Positions 1 to 6,564 of a stretch of 8,663 bases of DNA are shown here, piece by piece; the first letter of the stretch is position 1, and every line of letters starts with the position of its first letter. The position numbers and the translations under genes were made by a program. Location: positions 1-8,663 of the forward strand of contig DASUZP010000015.1 in the NCBI GenBank assembly GCA_036376775.1, read 5' to 3'. Source of the stretch: VRUE01 sp036376775. GTDB lineage: Bacteria > Actinomycetota > Thermoleophilia > Solirubrobacterales > 70-9. The notes under the pieces were generated by a model, which was given only the letters and a program-made list of their open reading frames with translations, was not told where the DNA came from and ran no database searches.

Positions 1-126
1 CTTCAGCTTCCTTCCCGGCTTCGGGTCCGTCAGCTTTCGAAAGGAGAGCCGCGACATCTCAGCTCAATGAAAGCTGAGTGAGCACTGCGCCTGTGAGCTC
101 CGCAGAAAAGGGGAGAAGCTTGCGTG
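1..126. other. Left-edge region without an assignable gene
   Basis: All three plus-strand frames that are open at the window edge end in TGA within a short space (68-70, 75-77 and 79-81). One of them could be the last 20-odd codons of an upstream gene, but nothing identifies which. The stretch holds small inverted repeats: CCCG/CGGG at 14-25, the 10-bp palindrome CTTTCGAAAG at 34-43, TCAGCTTTC (30-38) against GAAAGCTGA (69-77), and CTCAGCT (58-64) against AGCTGAG (72-78). The last two pairings share bases 72-77 and so exclude one another. From 101 to 133 the plus strand is purine-rich. No T-run follows any of the hairpins, so I do not call a terminator. Confidence 0.4.
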
Positions 127-275
127 GGAGGAGCCCGGTTGTGCTCCGATCGAATGTCGCCGAAGGCGGCGATATGCAATCTGATTTCTGTGCGGCGTCA
201 GCCGCACACCGACACCGTCGCTAAGCGCGAAGCGCGTGCGACCTAAATTCGATCGGAGGACAACCGGGCTCCTCC
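127..275. repeat. 149-bp nested palindromic (cloverleaf-like) element
   Basis: The outer arms at 127-155 and 247-275 are inverted copies of each other over 29 bp with a single mismatch (G143 opposite G259). Between them sit three smaller perfect or near-perfect hairpins: TCGCCG/CGGCGA (157-162 with 167-172, loop AAGG), TGTGCGGC/GCCGCACA (189-196 with 201-208, loop GTCA), and GTCGC/GCGAC (217-221 with 238-242) enclosing GCGC/GCGC (225-228 with 232-235, loop GAA). As RNA or single-stranded DNA it would fold into a closing stem with three side hairpins on either strand. It begins 10 bases past the cupin stop codon, so in the cupin transcript it would be the 3' untranslated region. I found no flanking target-site duplication and no second copy in the window. 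It could be a MITE-like or REP-like repeat, a 3' stabilising or terminating structure, or a structured RNA; the sequence alone does not decide. Confidence 0.75.
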
Positions 276-284
276 TGACCGACG

Positions 285-719
285 CTAAGCCCCTGGCGGG
301 CTGTCGCCGCCGAAGCGAGACTCCTCGCCCGGCGGCAGCTTGCCGTCGCGGCCGACGTAGCCGTCCTTGCCCCCGACGACGACGTAGACGGCGTCCTCGG
401 AATCGCTCAGGTTGCGGATCTTGCGCACGGTCGGCGCGTCGACCCAGGCCAGGCCGCCCGGCTCGAGCTCGTGGCTGGAGCCGTCGCCGAACTCGATCGC
501 GATCCGGCCGCTGTGGAGGAAGTAGAGCTCCTCCTGCTCCTCGTGCAGGTGCCGGCCGGTCTCGTAGGAGGGCGGGATGACGATCGCGTTGGCGCCAAAG
601 GCGGTTACGCCCAGCTCCTTGCGAATCTTGCGGAAGCCGTAGCCCTCGCCAAGGTCTGCGAGGTTGGCGACCGCGTAGCCGTCGCCCTTTACCGCTCCCT
701 GCTCGCCGGTCTCTGCCAT
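285..719 (-). CDS. Small single-domain cupin protein
   Basis: This 144-residue protein is a one-domain beta-barrel cupin. Cupin motif 1 is seen at residues 55-71, with H57, H59 and E63/E64 as likely metal ligands and G71 closing the motif. Motif 2 (about residues 86-103, PGG...N) has Trp92 where the usual last metal-binding His would be, so metal binding may be incomplete or use three ligands. The C-terminal 30 residues are polar and Gly/Pro-rich. Family members of this size are often hypothetical proteins, isomerases or sugar- or polyketide-related enzymes; the substrate cannot be read here. The frame extends upstream to a TTG at 770 and an ATG at 728. I chose the ATG at 719 because the residues before it look unlike protein, and because a TACGAT -10 element sits 7 bases ahead of it, as expected for a leaderless actinobacterial transcript. 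It is transcribed away from serC, and a large palindrome lies just past its stop. Confidence 0.82.
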   Translation of the reverse strand: MAETGEQGAVKGDGYAVANLADLGEGYGFRKIRKELGVTAFGANAIVIPPSYETGRHLHEEQEELYFLHSGRIAIEFGDGSSHELEPGGLAWVDAPTVRKIRNLSDSEDAVYVVVGGKDGYVGRDGKLPPGEESRFGGDSPPGA

Positions 720-732
720 CTGCGGCATCGTA
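719..732 (-). promoter_or_regulatory. Leaderless promoter of the cupin gene
   Basis: On the minus strand TACGAT (732-727) fits the TANNNT -10 consensus and is followed by 7 bases and then the ATG at 719, the spacing expected when transcription starts at the A of the start codon. There is no Shine-Dalgarno ahead of this ATG. No convincing -35 hexamer is present. The element is inferred from position and consensus only. Confidence 0.4.
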
Positions 733-770
733 CGCAAAGCGCGTCGGCGAGGTCCACCCGCGCGGGTCAA

Positions 771-776
771 TAACCT
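771..776 (+). promoter_or_regulatory. Possible -10 element of the serC cluster
   Basis: TAACCT matches TANNNT and ends 9 bases before the serC ATG, which would give a 5' untranslated region of only a few bases. The bases just before the ATG (TGGCCGCCG) contain no Shine-Dalgarno, which agrees with a leaderless or near-leaderless message. No clear -35 is seen. The 66 bases between the cupin and serC starts must carry the promoters for both directions. Confidence 0.25.
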
Positions 777-785
777 TGGCCGCCG

Positions 786-1925
786 ATGCCCACCTCGACC
801 TCAGTCCAGATCCCCGCCGAGCTCAAGCCGGTCGACGGTCGCTTCGGCTGCGGGCCCTCGAAGGTCCGCCCCGAGGCGTTGGCGACTCTGGCCGAGCGCG
901 CCGACCTGATGGGCACCTCGCACCGTCAGGCGCCCGTCCGGGACCTCGTCGGTCGCCTCCGCGCCGGGCTCGCTGAGCTGTTCGGCCTGCCCGACGGCTA
1001 CGAGGTGGCGCTCGGCAATGGCGGCACGACGGCCTTCTGGGACGCCGCCGCCGCCTGGCTGGTGCGCAGCCGCGCGCTGCACCTCAGCTACGGCGAGTTC
1101 TCGCAGAAGTTCGCCAAGGCGACCGCCGGCGCGCCCTTCCTTGCGGACCCGATCATGGTCGAGGCGGAACCGGGCGACGCGCCCGACCCTGTCGCCGACG
1201 CCGACGCCGACGCGATCGCCTGGGCGCACAACGAGACCTCGACCGGGGTGATGGTCGACGTGCGCCGGCCCACCGGCGCCGGCGACGCGCTGGTCCTCGT
1301 CGATGCGACCTCGGGCGCCGGTGGCCTGCCGCTCGACGCCGGCCAGGCCGACGTCTACTACTTCGCCCCGCAGAAGGCCTTCGGCGCCGACGGCGGCCTC
1401 TGGCTGGCGGCGCTGAGCCCCGCCGCTATCGAGCGGATCGAGCAGCTCGACGGCGCCGCCGACCGCTGGCAGCCGGCCTTCCTCTCGCTGCAGACCGCGC
1501 TCGACAACTCGCGCAAGAACCAGACCTACAACACGCCTGCGCTGGCGACCCTGCTGCTGCTCGTCGACCAGGTCGAGTGGATGCTGGCGGGGGGCGGTCT
1601 CGACTGGTGCGTGCAGCGCACCGGCGCTTCCTCCGGGCATCTCTACGGCTGGGCGGAGGCGACCGGGTTTACCACCCCCTTTGTCGCCGATCCGGCCAAG
1701 CGCTCGCTGGTCGTCGGCACCATCGACTTCTCCGACTCTGTCGACGCGGCCGCCCTCGCTGCGACGCTGCGCGCCAACGGCGTCGTCGACGTCGAGCCCT
1801 ACCGCAAGCTCGGTCGCAATCAACTTCGCGTCGGCATGTTCCCCGCGGTCGAGCCCGCGGACGTCGAAGCGCTGACCGCCTGTATCGACTGGGTGGTCGA
1901 GAACGTGCCCGAGGTGACCCGGTGA
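786..1925 (+). CDS. serC: Phosphoserine aminotransferase (SerC)
   Basis: PLP-dependent, cytosolic enzyme that transaminates 3-phosphohydroxypyruvate with glutamate to O-phosphoserine, the second step of serine synthesis; class V aminotransferase fold. The 379 residues match the length of the actinobacterial type, and from memory the sequence follows Mycobacterium SerC closely throughout. Visible landmarks are RFGCGPSKVR near residue 20, GTSHRQAPV at 43-51, GNGGTTAFW at 77-85 (cofactor phosphate region), AWAHNETSTG at 145-154, DATSGAGG at 173-180, and the Schiff-base lysine K197 in YYFAPQK. KNQTYNTPA and GRNQLRVGMFPAVEP lie in the C-terminal half. The ATG at 786 places about 15 residues before the first conserved block, as in relatives. 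The stop overlaps the serA start by 4 bases (GTGA), so translation is probably coupled. Phosphoserine phosphatase (serB) is not in the window. Confidence 0.96.
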   Translation: MPTSTSVQIPAELKPVDGRFGCGPSKVRPEALATLAERADLMGTSHRQAPVRDLVGRLRAGLAELFGLPDGYEVALGNGGTTAFWDAAAAWLVRSRALHLSYGEFSQKFAKATAGAPFLADPIMVEAEPGDAPDPVADADADAIAWAHNETSTGVMVDVRRPTGAGDALVLVDATSGAGGLPLDAGQADVYYFAPQKAFGADGGLWLAALSPAAIERIEQLDGAADRWQPAFLSLQTALDNSRKNQTYNTPALATLLLLVDQVEWMLAGGGLDWCVQRTGASSGHLYGWAEATGFTTPFVADPAKRSLVVGTIDFSDSVDAAALAATLRANGVVDVEPYRKLGRNQLRVGMFPAVEPADVEALTACIDWVVENVPEVTR

Positions 1926-3502
1926 AGGTCCTGGTCAGGGAGAAGATCGCCGACTCCGGGGTCGAGCTGCTGCGCGAGAGCTTCGACGTCGACCTCGGCC
2001 TGGAGATGTCCGAGGACGAGCTGCGCGAGGCGATCGGCGAGTACGACGCGCTCCTGGTCCGCTCCGCCACCCAGGTCACGCCGGAGTTGATCGAGCGTGC
2101 CGGGCGTCTCAAGGTGATCGGCCGCGCCGGCACCGGCGTCGACAACGTCGACATCCCGGCGGCCACCAGGCGGGGAATCGTCGTCGCCAACGCGCCCGAA
2201 TCGAACTCGGTGGCCGCCGCCGAGCACACGCTGGCCTTGATGCTCGCCCTCTGCCGCAACGTGCCGCGTGCCCACGCCTCGCTGATTGGCGGCGCCTGGG
2301 AGCGGCCGAAGTTCAAGGGCACCGAGCTCTACGGCAAGACCCTCGGCGTGGTCGGTTTCGGACGGATCGGGCAGCTTGTCGCCAAGCGCGCACAGAGCTT
2401 CGACATGGACGTGATCGCCTTCGACAAGTTCGTCTCGGCAGAGCGCTTCCGCGAGCTCGGCGTCGAGGGCGCCGAGGAGCTCGAGGATCTGCTCGGGCGA
2501 GCCGACATCGTCACCCTGCACGTGCCGAAGACGCCGGACACGATCGACCTGATCGACGCCGGCGCGGTCGCGGCGATGAAGGACGGGGCGCGGGTGGTCA
2601 ACTGCGCCCGCGGCGAGCTGGTCGACCTCGATGCCGTGCTGGCCGGGCTCGAGTCGGGCAAGCTGGCCGGCGCGGCGCTCGATGTCTTCCCCGCCGAGCC
2701 CTTCACCGAGCACGCCCTTTTCGGCCGCGACGACGTCGTCGTCACCCCGCACCTGGGCGCCTCCACCGCCGAGGCCCAGGATCGCGCCGGCGTGGTCACG
2801 GCGGAACAGGTGATTGCGGCGCTGAGCGGCGGCGTGGTCACCAATGCGGTCAACATCGCCGCGGTCCGCCCCGAGGAGATGGAGGCGCTCGCCCCCTTCG
2901 TGCCGCTCTGCGAAAAGCTCGGTCGCCTCGCGCAAGGGCTCGGCGACGGCTCGATCGACGGCGTCGCGGTCGAGTTCCGCGGTCGCATCGCCGCGCACGA
3001 CACGCGCCTGCTGGGAATCGCGGTCCTGGTCGGCATCCTTTCCGGCAACACCGAGGAGCCGGTCAACCTGGTCAATGCCCCGCAGATGGCCGAGGAGCGT
3101 GGGATCGACCTGGTCGAGACCAAGGACAGCGGCTCCGGCGATTTCACCGAGCTGGTTACCGTCCGACTCGGGGCTGGCGCCTCCGCGGTCGAGGTCGCGG
3201 GGACCGGGGTCGGCCCGCGCAACGAGCCCTACCTGGTCTCGGTTTTGGGCGAGAGCTTCTACCTGCCTTTCGCGGACCATCTCGCGGTCTTCAGCTACGC
3301 CGACCGACCGGGGATGATCGGCCGGGTAGGAACGATGTTCGGCGAGGAGGGGGTCAACATCATCTCCGCCGCCGTCGGCGCCGAGCCGGGCGGCGAGCGG
3401 GCCGTGATGGCACTGACCACCGACGCACCGGTGCGGGCGGAGACGATCGCCAAGATCCTCGAGCTCGACGGCTTCTCGATCGGTAGATCGGTCGACCTGT
3501 GA
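1922..3502 (+). CDS. serA: D-3-phosphoglycerate dehydrogenase (SerA), long form
   Basis: NAD-dependent oxidation of 3-phosphoglycerate to 3-phosphohydroxypyruvate, the first step of serine synthesis. The 526 residues give the long type with three parts: substrate- and nucleotide-binding domains (about 1-310), an allosteric substrate-binding (ASB) domain (about 315-445), and a C-terminal ACT domain (about 453-526) that in this family binds serine for feedback inhibition. The Rossmann motif GFGRIG is at 145-150. The catalytic set of the D-2-hydroxyacid dehydrogenases is present: R230 (NCARGELVD), E259 (DVFPAEP) and H277 (TPHLGAST). The start is GTG at 1922 inside the serC stop, giving MKVLVREKIA; the frame is open much further upstream, but that part is antisense-free shadow of serC. 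A second GTGA overlap joins it to the downstream oxidoreductase. All key residues are intact, so I expect an active enzyme. Confidence 0.97.
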   Translation: MKVLVREKIADSGVELLRESFDVDLGLEMSEDELREAIGEYDALLVRSATQVTPELIERAGRLKVIGRAGTGVDNVDIPAATRRGIVVANAPESNSVAAAEHTLALMLALCRNVPRAHASLIGGAWERPKFKGTELYGKTLGVVGFGRIGQLVAKRAQSFDMDVIAFDKFVSAERFRELGVEGAEELEDLLGRADIVTLHVPKTPDTIDLIDAGAVAAMKDGARVVNCARGELVDLDAVLAGLESGKLAGAALDVFPAEPFTEHALFGRDDVVVTPHLGASTAEAQDRAGVVTAEQVIAALSGGVVTNAVNIAAVRPEEMEALAPFVPLCEKLGRLAQGLGDGSIDGVAVEFRGRIAAHDTRLLGIAVLVGILSGNTEEPVNLVNAPQMAEERGIDLVETKDSGSGDFTELVTVRLGAGASAVEVAGTGVGPRNEPYLVSVLGESFYLPFADHLAVFSYADRPGMIGRVGTMFGEEGVNIISAAVGAEPGGERAVMALTTDAPVRAETIAKILELDGFSIGRSVDL

Positions 3503-4533
3503 AGGCGGTTGTCCTAACTGGGACCGGGGGGTACGACGTCCTGCGTGTGCAGGAGCGTCCCGATCCGGCGGTCGGCCCGGGCGAGGTGCGGATCGCGGTC
3601 AAGGCAGCGGGGATCAACTTCGCCGACACGATGGCGCGGGTCGGTCTTTACCCCGACGCGCCCAAGCCGCCCTGCGTGCTCGGCTACGAGGTCGCCGGCC
3701 TGGTCGATGCGGTCGGCGACGGGGTGAGCGAGTTCCAGGTCGGTGACCGGGTCGTGGGTGGCACCCGCTTTGGCGGCCAGGCGGAGCTGGTCACTGTCCC
3801 CGAGGAGCAGGCATTCGCCCTGCCCGAGGGTCTCAGCTTCGAGCAGGGGGCCGCGATCCCGGTCAACTACGGCACCGCGTACGCAGCGCTGATCGTGATG
3901 GGCAGCCTGCGCGAGGGCAACCGCGTCCTGATCCACGCTGCGGCGGGCGGCGTGGGAATCTCGGCAACGCAGATCGCCCGCAACGTCGGCGCCGAGATCT
4001 TCGGCACGGCCTCGCCGTCGAAGCACGACGCGATCCGCGCCCAGGGGGTGGATCACCCGATCGACTATCGCTCCCAGGACTTTGAGGCAGAGACGATGCG
4101 GATCACCGGTGGCGAGGGGGTGGATCTGGTGATCGACGCGCTTGGCCCTACCTCTTTTCGCAAGGACTACCGCCTGCTGCGCTCGGGTGGGCGGCTGGTC
4201 ATGTACGGGCTCTCCGAGGGCACCAGGGACGGCAAGCGGAGCATCCCGGCGATGTTGAAGAGCCTGGCCTCGATGCCGACGACGACGATGCCCTGGTGGA
4301 AGAGCCTGCTGATCATGAACGAGAACAAAGGGGTCTTCGGGCTCAACATGCTCAAGTGGTGGGACGCCGAGGGCAACCTCGACCGGGTTCTCGATCCACT
4401 GAGCGAAGACCTCGAGGCCGGTCGTCTGCAACCGGTTGTCGCCGAGGCGTTCCCCTTCGAACGCGCCGGCGAGGCGCATAAATTCATCGCCGAACGCCGC
4501 AACGTAGGCAAGGTCGTGTTGTTTCCTTCATAG
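3499..4533 (+). CDS. Zinc-independent quinone oxidoreductase-like MDR protein
   Basis: Medium-chain dehydrogenase/reductase, 344 residues, of the NAD(P)H:quinone oxidoreductase / VAT-1-like branch. An N-terminal GroES-like domain (about 1-120) carries AGINFADTMARVG (38-50) and GYEVAG (62-67). A Rossmann domain follows, with HAAAGGVG at 146-153 as the nucleotide-binding loop. The Cys/His zinc ligands of alcohol dehydrogenases are absent. Residues 260-290 form a Trp/Met-rich segment (PWWKSLLIMNENKGVFGLN) of the sort seen in VAT-1 homologues. The C-terminus has the typical FERAGEAH...NVGKVVLFPS ending. The likely reaction is NADPH-dependent reduction of a quinone or an activated alkene; the substrate is unknown. 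The GTG start overlaps the serA stop by 4 bases, so it is probably cotranslated with the serine genes, though no biochemical reason for this is evident. The stop is TAG, and 37 bases separate it from the next gene. Confidence 0.9.
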   Translation: MKAVVLTGTGGYDVLRVQERPDPAVGPGEVRIAVKAAGINFADTMARVGLYPDAPKPPCVLGYEVAGLVDAVGDGVSEFQVGDRVVGGTRFGGQAELVTVPEEQAFALPEGLSFEQGAAIPVNYGTAYAALIVMGSLREGNRVLIHAAAGGVGISATQIARNVGAEIFGTASPSKHDAIRAQGVDHPIDYRSQDFEAETMRITGGEGVDLVIDALGPTSFRKDYRLLRSGGRLVMYGLSEGTRDGKRSIPAMLKSLASMPTTTMPWWKSLLIMNENKGVFGLNMLKWWDAEGNLDRVLDPLSEDLEAGRLQPVVAEAFPFERAGEAHKFIAERRNVGKVVLFPS

Positions 4534-4570
4534 ACGCTCCGACCCGATCGGCGGCGGGGACGGCTTTGCG

Positions 4571-5134
4571 ATGAAAAGACTGCACCTGACTTTAGTTGGC
4601 CTGATGGCGCTGGCGGCGTTCGCGGTGCCGGCTGTCGTCAATGCCGAACAGAAACCCGTCACGGTGATCCTGGCCGGTGGAGACGAAGCGAACAGGATTC
4701 ACATCTGGCTCAGCGCCGACGGACGCGAATACGTGATCGAATCGCTCGGCCCCCTCGGAGTCGGCGAATCGCCATGCAGCAACCCGGACGGCGATCCGAA
4801 CCGGTTGGTCTGCGAAGCGCCGCGAATCGGTGGATTCTGGGTCAATGCCTCCGACGAAGACGACATCGTCTCGATCTCGAAAAACATCTCAATACCGGTC
4901 ACGCTGAACGGCGGTGGGGGGGACGATCAGCTGATCGGCGGCGCCGGCAACGACCTGCTGCACGGCGATGCAGGCGACGACCGATTGGTCGGCCGCAAAG
5001 GCAGCGATGTCCTCTTTGGCGGCGGAGGGAACGACGTGTTGGTCGGGGGTCCCGGGAACGACGTGCTGCACGGCGGTTACGGGGAGGACAGAGTGATCGC
5101 AGGCCCGGGCGCCGACAGCCTGCATACGTTCTGA
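4571..5134 (+). CDS. Small secreted RTX-type calcium-binding repeat protein
   Basis: The 187-residue product starts with a clear Sec signal peptide: MKR, a hydrophobic core at about 4-20, and a likely AXA-type cleavage after VNA (residue 25). A linker of about 85 residues follows with two cysteines (C69, C81) that may form a disulfide. Residues 114-185 are eight tandem nonapeptides of the GGXGXDXLX type (such as GGAGNDLLH, GGPGNDVLH), the RTX/hemolysin-type fold that winds into a parallel beta-roll around Ca2+. The last unit begins with Ala instead of Gly and may cap the roll. No enzymatic domain is present, so this is not a toxin in itself; a surface or extracellular structural or calcium-binding role is possible. 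A GGGGA sequence about 10 bases before the ATG may be the ribosome binding site. Codon 8 is TTA, the only in-frame TTA I found in the long genes here. It converges on the MFS gene. Confidence 0.85.
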   Translation: MKRLHLTLVGLMALAAFAVPAVVNAEQKPVTVILAGGDEANRIHIWLSADGREYVIESLGPLGVGESPCSNPDGDPNRLVCEAPRIGGFWVNASDEDDIVSISKNISIPVTLNGGGGDDQLIGGAGNDLLHGDAGDDRLVGRKGSDVLFGGGGNDVLVGGPGNDVLHGGYGEDRVIAGPGADSLHTF

Positions 5135-5135
5135 C

Positions 5136-5161
5136 CCGGCGGCCTCACTCGGTTTCGCCGG
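5136..5161. terminator. Weak hairpin at the convergent RTX/MFS junction
   Basis: CCGGCG (5136-5141) can pair with CGCCGG (5156-5161) across a 14-base loop, in the 10-base gap between two convergent genes and the last codons of the MFS gene. It lacks a T-run on either side, so if it terminates transcription it is of the U-tract-less kind. This is a placement argument only. Confidence 0.2.
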
Positions 5162-6491
5162 CCACGCTCGAGCCGACGAGGCGCCCGCCGATGAAGAAAA
5201 GCGCGATCAGGAAGCCGAGCGACGACAGGGCCGCGTCGAGGCGGAAGGCGGCCTGAATGCCGTCGACAAAGCTGTCTTGGGCGGAGAAGATCGTCGTCGT
5301 CAAGCCGAGGCCGATCGCGCCGCCGGCGATCTGACACATGTAGAGGATTCCGCCGGCGAGGCTACTCTGCGATTCGTCGACCGAGGTGACCCCGGCGGTC
5401 GTCGCGGTGGGGTAGAAGCTGCCGATGCCGATGCCGAGCACGAACATTCCGGGGACCAGGGCCGCGTAGCCGGAGCTTTCGGTGACCTGCGAGAAGAGGA
5501 ACGGAGCGATCGCGATGCAGGCCGCGCCCACCACGGCCAACGGCTTTGCCCCGAGCCGGTTGTAGAGCGGGCCGGCGATAAAGGAGACGAGGGCGAAGGT
5601 CGCCAGGAACGGCAAAACGCCCACCCCTGCTTCGAGCGGGGAGTAGTCGAGGTGCTTCTGCATGAACTGAGGCAGATAGAGGAGCGCGGCGAAGAAGGTC
5701 GCCGACATCAGCGTGATCGCCACGCAGGAAGCGCGGAAGCTCTCGTTGCTCATCACCGCCCGTGGAACCAGGGCGTTCATCCCGGCTCTTCGCTCGATCC
5801 GGACGAAGGCCACGATCAGAATCGCGGCAAGGGCCAGCATCGCCACCACTTTCGGGTCTCCCCAGCCCCAGTCGTCGACCTGGTCAAGCGCGACCAGGAG
5901 CGAGACCAGGCCGATCGAGATCGTCGCGATCCCCGGATAGTCGATGCGCTGTTCCCCCGCTTCCGGCTCCTTCACCTTGACCAGGTAGTAGGTGACGAGC
6001 ACGGCGAAGGCGGCGATCGGCACGTTGAGGAAGAAGATCCAGCGCCAGCTGAGCGCATCGGTGAGGACGCCGCCGATCAGCGGGCCGATCGCGTTGCCGA
6101 GGCCGGCCGCGCCGAGGATGATGCCGCCGGCGAGCCCGGCCTTGTCGGAGGGCAGCAGCTCGAAGGTCATGCCGAGGATCGCCGGCCACATCAGCGCCCC
6201 GCCGACTCCCATCGCGACCCGGCTCGCGATCAGCCAGGTCTCCGTCTGCGCGGCGCCGCCAAGCGCCGACATCGAGGCGAAGATCGCGGTGCCGAGGAAG
6301 AAGGCGCGACGACGGCCGAACATGTCGGCAAGGCGCCCCCCGGTGACGATCATCACCCCGAAGGTGAGGGCGTAGGCGTTAACCACCCACTGGATCGTGT
6401 TGACGTTGGTGTCGAAGTCCTTCTCCATCGTCGGGATAGCGACGTTGACCGCGGAGAAGTCGTTGGCGATGACGAGCACGCTCATGCTCAT
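5145..6491 (-). CDS. MFS drug/solute exporter, DHA2 (14-TM) family
   Basis: Integral membrane proton-coupled antiporter of the EmrB/QacA type, probably exporting a drug-like or small organic compound. From the ATG at 6491 it is 448 residues. Family landmarks are motif A GGRLADMFGRR (51-61), WLIASRVAMGVGGALMWPA (86-104), the antiporter motif C region GGIILGAAGLGNAIGP (122-137), and SWRWIFFLNVP (148-158) at TM6, typical of DHA2. Hydrophobic segments are consistent with 14 helices. The start is doubtful: the same frame stays open upstream to a stop at 6545-6543 and reads RLDRPTILALLAMSMSVLVI, which completes the first transmembrane helix and looks like real family sequence. Yet it offers no ATG, GTG or TTG, only ATC (6533), CTG (6524) or ATT (6509). 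There is no Shine-Dalgarno before the ATG at 6491. No regulator (TetR/MarR) is adjacent, and substrates cannot be inferred. Confidence 0.92.
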   Translation of the reverse strand: MSMSVLVIANDFSAVNVAIPTMEKDFDTNVNTIQWVVNAYALTFGVMIVTGGRLADMFGRRRAFFLGTAIFASMSALGGAAQTETWLIASRVAMGVGGALMWPAILGMTFELLPSDKAGLAGGIILGAAGLGNAIGPLIGGVLTDALSWRWIFFLNVPIAAFAVLVTYYLVKVKEPEAGEQRIDYPGIATISIGLVSLLVALDQVDDWGWGDPKVVAMLALAAILIVAFVRIERRAGMNALVPRAVMSNESFRASCVAITLMSATFFAALLYLPQFMQKHLDYSPLEAGVGVLPFLATFALVSFIAGPLYNRLGAKPLAVVGAACIAIAPFLFSQVTESSGYAALVPGMFVLGIGIGSFYPTATTAGVTSVDESQSSLAGGILYMCQIAGGAIGLGLTTTIFSAQDSFVDGIQAAFRLDAALSSLGFLIALFFIGGRLVGSSVAGETE

Positions 6492-6543
6492 CGCCAGCAG
6501 CGCCAGAATGGTGGGGCGATCCAGCCTTGCGATGCGCGCAGCC

Positions 6544-6550
6544 TACGCTA
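6544..6550. promoter_or_regulatory. Symmetric -10-like element between MFS and leuA leader
   Basis: TACGCTA reads as TANNNTA on both strands, so it offers a -10 hexamer for each of two divergent genes: TACGCT toward the leuA leader and TAGCGT toward the MFS gene. Plus-strand transcription would begin near 6556, only about 9 bases before the leader ATG and at the edge of its Shine-Dalgarno. Minus-strand transcription would begin near 6538, shortly before the ATC codon at 6533. No good -35 hexamer accompanies either direction, so this is a weak call. Confidence 0.3.
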
Positions 6551-6564
6551 AGCTGGAGCGGCGA

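Noticed and set aside
127..275. Palindromic element as a complete IS or a CRISPR repeat
   Set aside because: Too short to encode a transposase, no target-site duplication found, and no repeated spacer-repeat pattern.
236..580. Arg-rich plus-strand open frame opposite the cupin gene
   Set aside because: Low-complexity Arg/Pro product that overlaps the palindrome and is antisense to a convincing cupin; a shadow.
1820..3280. Long open frame (486 codons) antisense to serA
   Set aside because: Composition is typical of a reverse-strand shadow of GC-rich coding DNA (Asp/Gly/Arg/Val-rich, no recognisable domain), while the serA frame has all catalytic motifs.
4916..4922. Run of seven G in the RTX gene as a frameshift site
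   Set aside because: The reading frame passes through it without a break and the repeat pattern stays in register on both sides.
5277..6551. Plus-strand open frame (424 codons) over the MFS gene
   Set aside because: Very rich in Glu, Asp, Arg and His with no domain; it mirrors the clear MFS reading frame on the other strand.
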